DNA of 64,000 nt from Pedobacter sp. PF22-3 (GCF_026239555.1 NZ_JAPIVP010000014.1:62001-126000), one strand, 5' to 3'. Positions 1 to 8,127 are shown, counted from the first letter of the stretch. Notes: generated from the letters alone by a model not told the origin. A program made the numbers and translations.

Positions 1-1062
1 ACGGATAGATTCACCGTGCATTAATTCTAAGAATTTCTCTGTAAAGTTTAAATCTAATTTTAAAGCTTTTGCAAAAGCATGACCTTTTTTGATGATGGCA
101 TCCCAACGGTTAACCTGTAAAATCGTTACCTGGTTATCACGCTTAAATTCACCGATTTTCTCTACAATAGCCATACGCTCACCCAATTTTTGTAATAAGA
201 TATCATCAATTTTATCGATTGATTTACGTAGTTCAGCTAATTTATCGGCAGATGCTTCGTTTGGTGCTTCTGGTTCACGCACAGTTAAACGCTCTACCAA
301 TTCTGCTAAAGCAGCTGGTGTAACTTGTTGTTTAGCATCTGTCCAGGCAACTGAAGGATCTACGTGAGATTCGATCATTAAACCTTGCATATCTAAATCT
401 AGTGCTTTTTGAGAAACATAAGGGATCAACTCACGGTTACCGCAGATATGGCTTGGATCGTTGATGATTGGAAGTTCAGGGCATAAAGTTTTTAACTGGA
501 TAGCCATTTCCCACATCGGTTCGTTACGGAAAGAACTTTTTTCGAACGAGGAGAAACCGCGGTGGATAGCACCGATTTTAGTAATGCCCGCACCATTGAT
601 CCGCTCAATTGCACCGATCCATAACTGTAAATCCGGGTTTACCGGGTTTTTGATCAATACCGGAACATCATGGCCTTTTAAAGCATCAGCAATTTCCTGA
701 ACAGTGAAAGGATTTACCGTAGAACGTGCGCCGATCCAAAGGATATCAACACCAGCTGCTAAAGCCTCTTCAACATGTTTTGCATTGGCAACCTCAACAG
801 CCGTTGGCAAACCTGTTTCTGCTTTAGCGCGCTTTAACCATTCTAAACCAATACTTCCGATTCCTTCAAATTCTCCCGGACGGGTACGTGGTTTCCAGAT
901 ACCTGCTCTCAATACAGATACTTTACCGGTAGCGGCTAATAAATGCGCTGTAGTTAATAATTGTTCTTCAGTTTCTGCACTGCAAGGACCAGAAATGATT
1001 AATGGTTCGTTGTTTACGTTTAACCAGGTGTTTAAAGGCTGAATGTTTAAATTAAGTTTCAT
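1..1062 (-). CDS. Bifunctional DAHP synthase / chorismate mutase (3' end cut by window edge)
   Basis: The gene opens at the ATG at 1060-1062 and stays open to base 1, giving at least 354 residues, so only the last few residues should be missing. The N-terminus has the GPCSAE motif (about residues 25-30) of the KDPG-aldolase-like DAHP synthase family, followed by KPRTRPGEFEG, LIKNPVNPD and DPSHICGNRE. The C-terminal 90 or so residues form an AroQ-type chorismate mutase (LRKSIDKIDDILLQKLGERM). It joins phosphoenolpyruvate and erythrose-4-phosphate, then converts chorismate to prephenate: first and branch-point steps of aromatic amino acid synthesis in the cytoplasm. It lies 119 bp downstream of prephenate dehydratase on the same strand, so it is probably part of the attenuator-controlled unit. 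Confidence 0.93.
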   Translation of the reverse strand, partial: MKLNLNIQPLNTWLNVNNEPLIISGPCSAETEEQLLTTAHLLAATGKVSVLRAGIWKPRTRPGEFEGIGSIGLEWLKRAKAETGLPTAVEVANAKHVEEALAAGVDILWIGARSTVNPFTVQEIADALKGHDVPVLIKNPVNPDLQLWIGAIERINGAGITKIGAIHRGFSSFEKSSFRNEPMWEMAIQLKTLCPELPIINDPSHICGNRELIPYVSQKALDLDMQGLMIESHVDPSVAWTDAKQQVTPAALAELVERLTVREPEAPNEASADKLAELRKSIDKIDDILLQKLGERMAIVEKIGEFKRDNQVTILQVNRWDAIIKKGHAFAKALKLDLNFTEKFLELMHGESIR

Positions 1063-1181
1063 GATGACGGGTTTATTTAAAGTCCAGAGTCCCTTGGCGG
1101 AAGTCCGGTTTATATTTTATATTGTTTATTTGTGATGTTGTTGGATTGAATTGCCAACTGAAAATTGTTTACTGCTGGCTG

Positions 1182-2015
1182 TTACACTTTATCGTTCTTT
1201 TGATACTCGCCTAATATGTTAAAGTTCGATGTATATTTTAGTGCCTTTCTAATGGCTTTATCATACTTTTCGGTACTTGGCCATTCTAAATCAACGTAAA
1301 AGTAATATTCGTTTCTTTTACCTAGAACAGGCATAGATTGTATTTTTGTTAAGCTTACCTCTTGTTCAGCAAAAATATTTAACACAGTTGCCAATGAGCC
1401 GGCTTTGTGTCCAACCTGAAAGCAAATGGAGGCTTTATTTATTTTCTTTCCTTCGTCTGTTTTGTCTTTTTTAAGAATCAAAAAACGCGTGTAATTTTTT
1501 TTGTTTGATTCTACACGGCGTTCTAAAATATTTAAGCCGTAAAGTTCTGCAGCTAAGTTATTTGCGATAGCCATGGTGTCTGTTAGTTGCTCTTGCTGGA
1601 TGCGTTTTGCACATGCAGCAGTATCGTTGCTTTCTACAATTTTAATGTGTGGATAATCGTAAAAGAAATCGATGCATTGACGAATGGCAATAGGGTGTGA
1701 AGTAACTACTTTAATATCTTCAAACTTTACGCCTGGTAGCGCCATTAAGTGCAATTGGATAGCTAAATAGACCTCGCCCACAACAGAAAAACCAAAATCC
1801 CTGATCAGTGTATAGTTTGGCAACAAACTGCCGGCAATAGAGTTTTCTATAGCCATTACTACGAAATCGGCTTCGTTTTTCTCTAGCTTATCGCAAGTCT
1901 CTTTAAAAGAATTACACTCCACAGTTTCAATGTCTTTACCAAAGAATTTGTATGCAGCTTCTTCGTGGAAAGATGCTTTAATACCCTGAATTGCTACTCG
2001 TTTTGTCGTTTCCAT
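1182..2015 (-). CDS. pheA: Prephenate dehydratase
   Basis: A 277-residue protein with the monofunctional prephenate dehydratase layout: a periplasmic-binding-like catalytic region (residues about 7-185) with the TRF signature in NYTRFLILKK, then an ACT regulatory domain (about 198-270) containing HKAGSLATVLNIF and LTKIQSMPV, which correspond to the GALV and ESRP phenylalanine-binding motifs with some substitutions. It converts prephenate to phenylpyruvate, the committed step to phenylalanine; the ACT domain suggests feedback inhibition by Phe. The ATG at 2013-2015 lies just downstream of a leader peptide and terminator (2029-2160), so expression is probably also controlled by transcription attenuation. 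The DAHP synthase/chorismate mutase gene follows. Confidence 0.95.
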   Translation of the reverse strand: METTKRVAIQGIKASFHEEAAYKFFGKDIETVECNSFKETCDKLEKNEADFVVMAIENSIAGSLLPNYTLIRDFGFSVVGEVYLAIQLHLMALPGVKFEDIKVVTSHPIAIRQCIDFFYDYPHIKIVESNDTAACAKRIQQEQLTDTMAIANNLAAELYGLNILERRVESNKKNYTRFLILKKDKTDEGKKINKASICFQVGHKAGSLATVLNIFAEQEVSLTKIQSMPVLGKRNEYYFYVDLEWPSTEKYDKAIRKALKYTSNFNILGEYQKNDKV

Positions 2016-2028
2016 TTTTGCGTTAAAA

Positions 2029-2062
2029 CAAAAAAGTCCCGGCTGTTTGCCGGGACTTTTTT
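2029..2062 (-). terminator. Attenuator terminator upstream of pheA
   Basis: An inverted repeat with arms AGTCCCGGC and GCCGGGACT around a 5-nt loop (core stem 2036-2057), extended by A-tracts and T-tracts to a 14-bp stem. In the minus-strand transcript it is followed by a U-run, so it reads as an intrinsic terminator only 14 nt before the pheA start codon. The upstream arm can instead pair with GCCGGGGCT at 2100-2108 inside the leader reading frame (8 Watson-Crick pairs plus one G-U), which would prevent the terminator from forming. Confidence 0.85.
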
Positions 2063-2097
2063 ATACATTTTAATATTGTTATATATCTTTTTGCATA

Positions 2098-2160
2098 TTA
2101 GCCCCGGCTCTCACTAAAATAGTAAAAGTAACCAAAGTAATATGTGTTTGTATTTTGCAT
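2098..2160 (-). CDS. Tyr/Phe-rich leader peptide of the pheA unit
   Basis: A 20-codon reading frame, ATG at 2158-2160 and TAA at 2098-2100, encoding MQNTNTYYFGYFYYFSESRG. Eight of the nine residues 7-15 are Tyr or Phe. Its last codons (AGC CGG GGC TAA) contain the segment GCCGGGGCT that can pair with the first arm of the terminator at 2029-2062. The expected logic: ribosomes stalled on Tyr/Phe codons leave this segment free to form the antiterminator; ribosomes reaching the stop codon cover it and the terminator forms. A -7 like promoter element lies just upstream. The arrangement matches classical amino-acid attenuation; I inferred it from sequence alone. Confidence 0.82.
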   Translation of the reverse strand: MQNTNTYYFGYFYYFSESRG

Positions 2161-2177
2161 TTCTTTTTTTGTTGAGC

Positions 2178-2208
2178 CAAATGTAATAACAAAATTTAAT
2201 TTGTCAAT
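2178..2208 (-). promoter_or_regulatory. Bacteroidota-type promoter for the pheA leader
   Basis: On the minus strand, TACATTTG (2178-2185) matches the Bacteroidota -7 consensus TAnnTTTG, with a TTG-containing -33 element (2205-2207) 19 bases upstream. Transcription would begin near 2171, about ten bases before the leader ATG. Confidence 0.65.
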
Positions 2209-2356
2209 AGGAAATTGAAAATATTTTTAATAAAATTTAATTTTGTTAAAAATGGGCTGGTTTGTTTATTGGTCTTTTTGTGCTTTAAAATGGCTTAAAA
2301 GCGGATTTTTATTTGGTTGGAGGCCGGTTACTATCGAAAGCGTTCAATAAAGTCGT

Positions 2357-2394
2357 CGTCATCTCGATCCGATAGCTATCGGATCGAGATGACG
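2357..2394. repeat. Perfect 38-bp intergenic palindrome
   Basis: The two 19-base arms are perfect reverse complements meeting at GATAG/CTATC (centre 2375/2376), with CGTCATCTCGATC at the outer end. The CGTCATCTCGA/TCGAGATGACG ends recur in the repeat at 6119-6230, so this looks like a short REP-like element. The rest of 2209-2571 is AT-rich and shows no gene. Confidence 0.7.
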
Positions 2395-2571
2395 GTAGCT
2401 AGTAAGTAAACTTCTTATTTGAATTATTTCTATGAAATCATTGATCCACCGAATATCCGTCTTTTCGAATGCGAAAACATCATCTGTGAGCATCTGTGAC
2501 TAAAAAGATAGCTAAGTTGTATAGTAAAAAAGGTCTGAGGAAGCACAGATCTTTAGTGAATAATTATTTTC

Positions 2572-3534
2572 TTACCCTGTAGAACTTAACTCTCCCCGAT
2601 CGTTAAGACCTTTTACTTTTTGGTATTGCAGTTCTTCGTATTTTCTTTTTTCCTCGTCACGTAACTCCTGCTGCATAATTTTTGCAATCTTAGTGCTTCC
2701 ATCATGGCTCCATCCCGGCGGATTGAAAATGTATTTTACTTTATCCATAAATGTCGGGGCCTTTTTAACGTCTGCTGTTAGCGCAATAAATTCGTGGAAA
2801 ACAATGTTTACAGGTCCGGTATCGGTAGGTTGGGTGGTTAATCCATATTTAACTTCATCTTCTGGTAATTCGGCTTGGAAGGTTCCGAACCACCTATCCC
2901 AAAGAATTAATACCATACCCATATTTTTATCAAGGTAGCGCACATTGCTGGCATGGTGTACCCGGTGATGAGATGGCGTTACAAAAATATACTCATACCA
3001 TTTCGGGAATTTAATGTTGTATTGGGTATGAACCAGATTGCCATAAATTTGAGTAACCAGATAGGCAAAAAGAATATCAACTGCTGTAAAGCCCATAAAG
3101 GCCAGGGGCAGGTAAAAGAAAACACGGTACAACGGCTCGAAAACAGTTGAACGGAAACCCGTGGTTAAGTTAAAGTGTTCAGAGGAGTGATGTGTAACAT
3201 GCATGGCCCAGAAAAAGCGTACGTAATGCCCCACGGTGTGCAAAAACCAGTATAAAAAATCCTGCGCTAAAATAAGCACTATCCAATAGATCCAAACATT
3301 TGAAATCTGGAACAAGCGGAACTGATAACAATAGGCTAATAAGAAGAAAGTAAATGTTTTGGTGCCTAAATTAATCACCACGGCTGCAGTCATCAGGTAG
3401 ATGTTCGTCCAGGTATCACGTTTTGTGTATAATTTTCTGTCATGCTGATAGCTAAAATACATTTCAACCAGGGTTAAAACGATTACGAAGCTAAATAGCC
3501 CGATAACAGAAATATCACTTCCGGTATATTTCAT
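2572..3534 (-). CDS. Fatty acid hydroxylase / sterol desaturase family membrane protein
   Basis: A 320-residue integral membrane protein with the histidine clusters of the di-iron hydroxylase superfamily: HTVGH (His99, His103), HVTHH (112-116), His169 and HRVHH (190-194). Several hydrophobic segments lie in the first 165 residues. Members of this superfamily use a di-iron centre and O2 to hydroxylate or desaturate lipids; this one resembles alkylglycerol-monooxygenase/sterol-desaturase-like proteins, but the substrate cannot be told. Its ATG (3532-3534) follows the aroB stop codon after one base, so it is the last gene of an S4-aroB-hydroxylase operon. The link to aroB is probably positional rather than metabolic. 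Confidence 0.85.
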   Translation of the reverse strand: MKYTGSDISVIGLFSFVIVLTLVEMYFSYQHDRKLYTKRDTWTNIYLMTAAVVINLGTKTFTFFLLAYCYQFRLFQISNVWIYWIVLILAQDFLYWFLHTVGHYVRFFWAMHVTHHSSEHFNLTTGFRSTVFEPLYRVFFYLPLAFMGFTAVDILFAYLVTQIYGNLVHTQYNIKFPKWYEYIFVTPSHHRVHHASNVRYLDKNMGMVLILWDRWFGTFQAELPEDEVKYGLTTQPTDTGPVNIVFHEFIALTADVKKAPTFMDKVKYIFNPPGWSHDGSTKIAKIMQQELRDEEKRKYEELQYQKVKGLNDRGELSSTG

Positions 3535-3535
3535 T

Positions 3536-4591
3536 TTATAAACTGTTATAATAATCTAAACTGCTTAAAATATCTGTTGTACTTACACGGCAGTTAAACG
3601 TGCATTTACCTATGCTTTCCAAAAGTGAGAAAAGGATGTTTCCATCTTCGTTCTTTTTATCACTTTTCATTAAATCCAAAAGGGTATTGTAGCTTTCTTT
3701 TTTGATTTGATATTTAGGATATAACAATAAGATATATCTGCTGATATCTTCCAGCTCCTCTGTGCTCAGCGTACTGTTGTTGATTGAAAGTGCTGCTTCG
3801 CATACAAAACCAATGGCAATAGCTTCACCGTGTGTTAACGGATTTTCGTCATTTGCCAAAGAATAACCTTCAATGGCATGACCAATGGTATGCCCGAAGT
3901 TTAAAATCTTACGCAGGTTTTTCTCTTGTGGATCGATGGTGACCACCTCATTTTTAATTTCTACCGAGCGGTAAATATCTTCTGCCGCTGGCGTTAAATA
4001 GTTGCTCACCTTTAATTTTTCATAATATGGTTTGTCGTAAATTAAACCATGTTTAATCATTTCGGCAAAACCCGACAAAAGTTCGCGCTCTGGCAGCGTT
4101 TTTAAAAATGCAGTTTCAATAAAAACCATTTGTGGGAGGGTAAAGGTGCCTACCATGTTTTTTACATTGTCGATATCAATTCCTGTTTTACCGCCTACAG
4201 AGGCATCAACCTGCGAAAGGAGGCTAGTAGGAATATTAATAAAATCGATTCCACGTTTATAGGTAGAAGCAATAAAACCACCCATATCGGTAATTACACC
4301 TCCGCCCAAATTGATCATCAGGCTTTTACGGTCGGCTTCAAAATCCAGTAAGGTTTTCCAGATGCCGATACAGAAATCGATGTTTTTATTTTCTTCGCCT
4401 GCTGAAGTTTCAATCAGGTCAAATTCAGAAAAATCTAAGATGGATTGAAAAAGCGGTAAGCATATTTCACTTGTATGTTCATCAGCCAATACAAAAACTT
4501 TGCTGTATTTGTTGCTGGCTAAAAGTGCTTTTAAAGCGGCTAAATTGCTTTCGAAATAAAGGGTGTGGCCTGCGCTGGTAAGTGGTTCCAT
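3536..4591 (-). CDS. aroB: 3-dehydroquinate synthase
   Basis: A 351-residue protein of the dehydroquinate synthase family. Visible signatures are INLGGGVITDMGGF (NAD-binding), IPTSLLSQVDASVGGKTGID, FAEMIKHGLI, RKILNFGHTIGHAIEG and THGEAIAIGF, which carry the zinc-binding Glu/His residues and the active-site Lys. It converts DAHP to 3-dehydroquinate, the second step of the shikimate pathway, in the cytoplasm. The start codon overlaps the stop codon of the S4 gene by one base (TAATG), suggesting translational coupling. Confidence 0.96.
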   Translation of the reverse strand: MEPLTSAGHTLYFESNLAALKALLASNKYSKVFVLADEHTSEICLPLFQSILDFSEFDLIETSAGEENKNIDFCIGIWKTLLDFEADRKSLMINLGGGVITDMGGFIASTYKRGIDFINIPTSLLSQVDASVGGKTGIDIDNVKNMVGTFTLPQMVFIETAFLKTLPERELLSGFAEMIKHGLIYDKPYYEKLKVSNYLTPAAEDIYRSVEIKNEVVTIDPQEKNLRKILNFGHTIGHAIEGYSLANDENPLTHGEAIAIGFVCEAALSINNSTLSTEELEDISRYILLLYPKYQIKKESYNTLLDLMKSDKKNEDGNILFSLLESIGKCTFNCRVSTTDILSSLDYYNSL

Positions 4592-4806
4592 TAAATAATT
4601 TCTATTTTATTTTCCCCAAAAGTAATAATATCACCAACTCTAACCTTGTAGCGTTTGCGAAATTCGACCTCGCCGTTGGCTTTTACTAAACCATCTTCAA
4701 CAACGGTTTGGGCATCACCGCCACTGCCAACCAATCCGCTTGCTTTTAGCAGTTGGATCAATGGAATAAATTCGCCCTCTAATTTGAATTGTATCATTTT
4801 ATGCAA
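4591..4806 (-). CDS. Small S4-domain RNA-binding protein (YaaA/YbcJ-like)
   Basis: A 71-residue protein consisting almost entirely of one S4 domain: IPLIQLLKASGLVGSGGDAQTVVEDGLVKANGEVEFRKRYKVRVGDII, with the G-x-A-x(4)-ED-G-V-x-VNG pattern and a basic RKRYKV segment typical of RNA-binding S4 proteins. It overlaps aroB by one base and is the promoter-proximal gene of the operon. The RNA target is unknown. Confidence 0.85.
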   Translation of the reverse strand: MHKMIQFKLEGEFIPLIQLLKASGLVGSGGDAQTVVEDGLVKANGEVEFRKRYKVRVGDIITFGENKIEII

Positions 4807-4854
4807 AAATACGATTATTTAGAGGTTTTTAGTTTTAACAACCAATGCTTTTTA

Positions 4855-4862
4855 TAATTTTG
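4855..4862 (+). promoter_or_regulatory. Candidate -7 element of the proline dehydrogenase promoter
   Basis: TAATTTTG matches TAnnTTTG and lies 30 bp before the proline dehydrogenase ATG; a T-rich tract near 4833-4836 is at the right distance for a -33 element. It is in the 85-bp divergent gap between the S4 gene and the dehydrogenase. Confidence 0.45.
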
Positions 4863-4891
4863 CACCAATCTGACTTATTATATCGTAAAAA

Positions 4892-6076
4892 ATGGATTTA
4901 TCCACTAAGAAACAGCCAAATTTCGATAACACGGAAATTGCTTTCCGTCAAAAATCTAATCATGAGCTGAAAAAGGCGTACTGGCTTTTTAAAATGATCG
5001 GAAATAATTTCCTGACCAAAGTCGGTCCGGCTATTACAAATTTCTTTTTAAATATCGGTTTGCCTATTCAGGGCGCTATCAAAGCAACCATCTTTCAGCA
5101 GTTTTGTGGCGGCGAAACCATTGCAGAATGTAATAAAGCTATTGAGCAATTAGATAAAGGTGGGGTAGGTACCATTTTAGATTATTCTGTAGAGGGAGAA
5201 GAAGAAGAGCTGGTGTTTGACGAAACCTGTGCCGAAATTATCCGCACCATCGTAAGGGCAGATGGCGATGCTAAAATTCCGATTACAGTTTTCAAAATAA
5301 CGGGTATAGGCCGCTTTGCATTATTACAGAAGCTGGATGCAAAAGAAACTTTAACTGCAGCAGAACAGGCAGAATATGAAAAAGTGAAACTGCGTTGCGA
5401 AATGATCTGCAAAACAGCTTATGATAAAGGTGTGCCCATCATGATTGATGCAGAAGAAACCTGGATTCAGGATACCATTGATGAGTTGGCGCTGGATATG
5501 ATGCGTAAATTTAACCGTGAGCGGATTATTGTATACAATACTTACCAGATGTACCGTCATGATAAACTAGCTGATATGAAAGCTGACCATTTAATAGCTA
5601 AAGCAGATGGCTTTATTTTGGGCGTAAAAATGGTTCGTGGCGCTTATATGGAAAAGGAACGTAAACGTGCCGCTGAAATGGGCTATCCTTCGCCTATTCA
5701 GCCTGATAAAGCAGCTTCAGACCGTGATTACAATGAGTCTTTACGCTATTGTGTAGATCACATTAACGATATTGCCATTGTTGCTGGAACACATAATGAA
5801 GACAGCAGTCGTTTATTGACTTACCTTTTAGACGAAAAAAATATCACGCACAATCATCCTCATGTATATTTCGCCCAGTTATTGGGCATGAGTGATAACT
5901 TAAGTTTTAATCTTGCCGATTCGAATTATAATGTAGCAAAATATGTTCCTTATGGACCAATTAAAGCGGTAATGCCTTATCTGTTCAGAAGAGCCCAGGA
6001 AAATACGTCGGTGGCAGGGCAAACAGGGCGTGAGTTAGGTTTGATTGAAAGAGAATTGAAAAGAAGAAAACTGTAG
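4892..6076 (+). CDS. putA: Proline dehydrogenase
   Basis: A 394-residue monofunctional FAD-dependent proline dehydrogenase that oxidises proline to pyrroline-5-carboxylate. The TIM-barrel signatures are IMIDAEETWIQ, FILGVKMVRGAYMEKER, YNESLRYC, GTHNEDSS, QLLGMSDNLSFNLA and the C-terminal VPYGPIKAVMPYLFRRAQENTS, the conserved flavin/proline-binding helix with the paired Arg residues. It lacks the aldehyde dehydrogenase domain of long PutA proteins. Transcribed alone and divergently from the S4-aroB operon. Confidence 0.93.
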   Translation: MDLSTKKQPNFDNTEIAFRQKSNHELKKAYWLFKMIGNNFLTKVGPAITNFFLNIGLPIQGAIKATIFQQFCGGETIAECNKAIEQLDKGGVGTILDYSVEGEEEELVFDETCAEIIRTIVRADGDAKIPITVFKITGIGRFALLQKLDAKETLTAAEQAEYEKVKLRCEMICKTAYDKGVPIMIDAEETWIQDTIDELALDMMRKFNRERIIVYNTYQMYRHDKLADMKADHLIAKADGFILGVKMVRGAYMEKERKRAAEMGYPSPIQPDKAASDRDYNESLRYCVDHINDIAIVAGTHNEDSSRLLTYLLDEKNITHNHPHVYFAQLLGMSDNLSFNLADSNYNVAKYVPYGPIKAVMPYLFRRAQENTSVAGQTGRELGLIERELKRRKL

Positions 6077-6118
6077 TTCGGTTTTCAGTTGGCAATTCGC
6101 AGTTTTCAGTTAAGCAAG

Positions 6119-6230
6119 ATCGTCATTTCGAGCGGAGTGCAACGCAGTCGAGAACCCGAAGGCTCAGCGAAGCTAAATCTATCTCGAGATAGATCTCTCC
6201 ATTCCGCGGTGCTTCAGTCGAGATGACGAT
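6119..6230. repeat. REP-like palindromic intergenic repeat
   Basis: The ends ATCGTCATTTCGA and TCGAGATGACGAT are near-perfect reverse complements, and a perfect inner palindrome, ATCTATCTCGAGATAGAT, lies at 6177-6194. The CGTCAT...ATGACG ends are shared with the palindrome at 2357-2394. No reading frame of interest. Confidence 0.65.
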
Positions 6231-6336
6231 TTTCTTTTAGTTCAGCATCTTTCATTTCATTTCTTATAGTTTTTTCATTGTTTTTGGAAATGAGCGTGCA
6301 GTAGTCCTTCGTAACATGCAGCCTCGCTTTGCGCTG

Positions 6337-6386
6337 TATCTTTTTGGCTGCCCTTCGACTTCGCTCAGGGTGACAGCCAAAAAGGA
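6337..6386. repeat. Inverted repeat, possibly a bidirectional terminator
   Basis: TTTTTGGCTG (6341-6350) and CAGCCAAAAA (6374-6383) form a hairpin whose loop contains CCCTTCGACTTCGCTCAGGG, itself palindromic. It lies between convergent genes (proline dehydrogenase and the Mpo1-like gene), so it may stop transcription from both sides. It looks like another dispersed intergenic repeat. Confidence 0.5.
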
Positions 6387-6431
6387 TGCCGCTTCAATCG
6401 AGTTTAAGTTGAAAGGCTTTCCAGAACCAAA

Positions 6432-6752
6432 TTACTTCCTTACTACAAAAGATTGTTTGCCCGTTAGCAAATCATAAAAAAGGATAAAATCGCTGGCTAA
6501 ACTATAAAGCGGGTATTGAAAAGTAGCAGGTTTATTTTTCTCAAAAAAGAAATGTCCAATCCATGCAAATCCATAACCCAGCACAGGCATGGCCAAAAAG
6601 AAATGCCAATTGTGAAAAAGAAATCCGGTAAAGAACGCGAGGCAAACCAATCCGGTGCCGATAAAATGTAAAATACGCGATGTGGTATTAAGATGTTCTG
6701 ATAAATAAAATGGGTAGAACGCTTTTAGCGACTTATACTTTTTTTCTGACAT
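6432..6752 (-). CDS. Mpo1-like (DUF962) membrane protein
   Basis: A 106-residue protein with the DUF962/Mpo1 pattern: FYPFYLSEHLNTTSRILHFIGTG near the N-terminus, then GHFFFEKNKPATFQYPLYSLASDF. Two or three hydrophobic helices are visible. Characterised eukaryotic relatives are Fe(II) dioxygenases acting on 2-hydroxy fatty acids, using conserved His residues; whether the bacterial protein does the same is inferred. It is separated by 8 bp from the upstream HAD phosphatase gene, so the two form an operon. Confidence 0.8.
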   Translation of the reverse strand: MSEKKYKSLKAFYPFYLSEHLNTTSRILHFIGTGLVCLAFFTGFLFHNWHFFLAMPVLGYGFAWIGHFFFEKNKPATFQYPLYSLASDFILFYDLLTGKQSFVVRK

Positions 6753-6760
6753 CTGTTAAT

Positions 6761-7396
6761 TTACAAAATTCCGTTCGCTTTTAGGAAGGCACCTAACTGT
6801 GCCGGTTTTTCGGTCATTAATAATGCGTTTAATCCCACTTTTTTAGCGCCTTCAATATGTTGTGGACTATCGTCAATAAATAGGGTTTCGGCAGGATCGA
6901 GGTTATTTTCTTTTAATACCTGTTCAAAAATATTGGTATTGGGCTTACGCAATTTCATGTGTTGTGAGAAATAAGCTTTCTCAAAATAAGCATCATAATT
7001 ATTAATCTGAAAGGTTGTTTTCAGGTAATTGATAATCCAATCGTAGTGGATTTCATTGTTGTTACTTAAAAGAAAAGTACGGTACTTTTCTTTTACCTCC
7101 AGTAGTAAATCGTGGTTTTCCTGTATGGTTCCAATTAGCAGGCTATTCCATGCCTCATCAATCTGTTCGTCAGTTAATTCTGGCTTGCCTGCAGCATTTC
7201 TAATTCCTTCCCTAAATTCGGATGGCGAAATGGCACCCGTTTCAAAATCATCAAATAACTGGTTGTGCGCTTTGTGTGCAAAGAAATTTTCGATATCTGT
7301 AATGCCCAATTTTTGAAAAGAAGCCTGGGCAATTCTGAAATCGATATCAAATATTACGTTTCCGTAATCAAAAATAATGTTTTTAATATTTTGCAT
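6761..7396 (-). CDS. HAD-superfamily phosphatase (subfamily IA, YihX-like)
   Basis: A 211-residue HAD hydrolase. Motif I is IIFDYGNVIFDID with nucleophile Asp10; motif II is LLSNNNEIH; motif III is the Lys in LRKPNTNIFEQVL; motif IV is LFIDDSPQHIEGA. The four-helix cap between motifs I and II fits subfamily IA. It probably removes phosphate from a small sugar phosphate or nucleotide; the substrate is not evident. The ATG is at 7394-7396. Confidence 0.85.
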   Translation of the reverse strand: MQNIKNIIFDYGNVIFDIDFRIAQASFQKLGITDIENFFAHKAHNQLFDDFETGAISPSEFREGIRNAAGKPELTDEQIDEAWNSLLIGTIQENHDLLLEVKEKYRTFLLSNNNEIHYDWIINYLKTTFQINNYDAYFEKAYFSQHMKLRKPNTNIFEQVLKENNLDPAETLFIDDSPQHIEGAKKVGLNALLMTEKPAQLGAFLKANGIL

Positions 7397-7535
7397 GGTA
7401 TCTTCTGAATTTGGTGCAAAGATATTATTGCTGATTTAACAGGAGGTATTAAACGATATTTTTTTTGAAATAATCGAATTACAATAGTTTAATTGTTGAG
7501 TAATGTTTTGAAGATGCGTCATTCCCGTGCAGACC

Positions 7536-8026
7536 CTATCGTGTGGACACATTTCTATTAGCTGCATTTGTTTTTTATAGCACATATCCCTAAGGCGATC
7601 GTCATGCTGAATTTATTTCAGCATCTTTCCCGCCATTAACTGGTCCTCATTCCTTAAGAAGCATAGTTTTGGGGACAAATGTTAATTTTTTCCGCTCTTT
7701 GCCGCGGGGCATGGTACTTTGGAGCGCAAAAGTACCCCAAGCGCTTTGTCAATCCAGCAATGTGGCTTCTCACCGCCCACGCTCATCAAAAAAACAGTGG
7801 CACTTCGTTTTGTGTTCAATTTATATTAAATTTTGAATTCAACGCTAATGAACACAAAACCACTGCGTTTCAGGTTTGGCAATGCTATTTGGGCCATTGT
7901 GCACCTGTTTTTTTGATTCTCCCGCCACTTGGGATTGACGGCGTCCTTCGGTAAAGACTGTGGTTTATTAAGGTCAGCTAGCATGCTACCCAAAACATTC
8001 TTAAAAAAGATGTGTCCACACGATAG
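7536..8026. mobile_element. MITE-like element with 17-bp terminal inverted repeats and 9-bp target duplication
   Basis: The 491-bp segment begins with CTATCGTGTGGACACAT (7536-7552) and ends with its exact reverse complement (8010-8026). It is flanked on both sides by GTGCAGACC (7527-7535 and 8027-8035), a 9-bp target-site duplication. No transposase is present; the only longer frame inside (7679-7954) has no recognizable domain and I do not call it a gene. It is therefore a non-autonomous element mobilised in trans. The transposase family is not assigned. The 7397-7526 stretch before it shows no gene. Confidence 0.85.
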
Positions 8027-8035
8027 GTGCAGACC

Positions 8036-8109
8036 GGAATCTTAAAACACATACAAATAACCTCATTGTGCATTAAGATTCCCATCTCGGATCAAGTTGG
8101 GAATGACGC
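8036..8109. repeat. Right part of a palindromic repeat split by the MITE
   Basis: With the MITE and one target copy removed, GCGTCATTCCC (7516-7526) and GGGAATGACGC (8099-8109) become the outer arms of one palindrome, and GGAATCTTAA (8036-8045) pairs with TTAAGATTCC (8073-8082) as inner arms. The MITE landed inside this REP-like structure. Confidence 0.65.
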
Positions 8110-8127
8110 CAAATTTTATCTCCAGGC

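Noticed and set aside
7679-7954. 91-codon frame inside the MITE
   Set aside because: No recognizable domain, unusual composition, and it lies inside a non-autonomous element; more likely chance.
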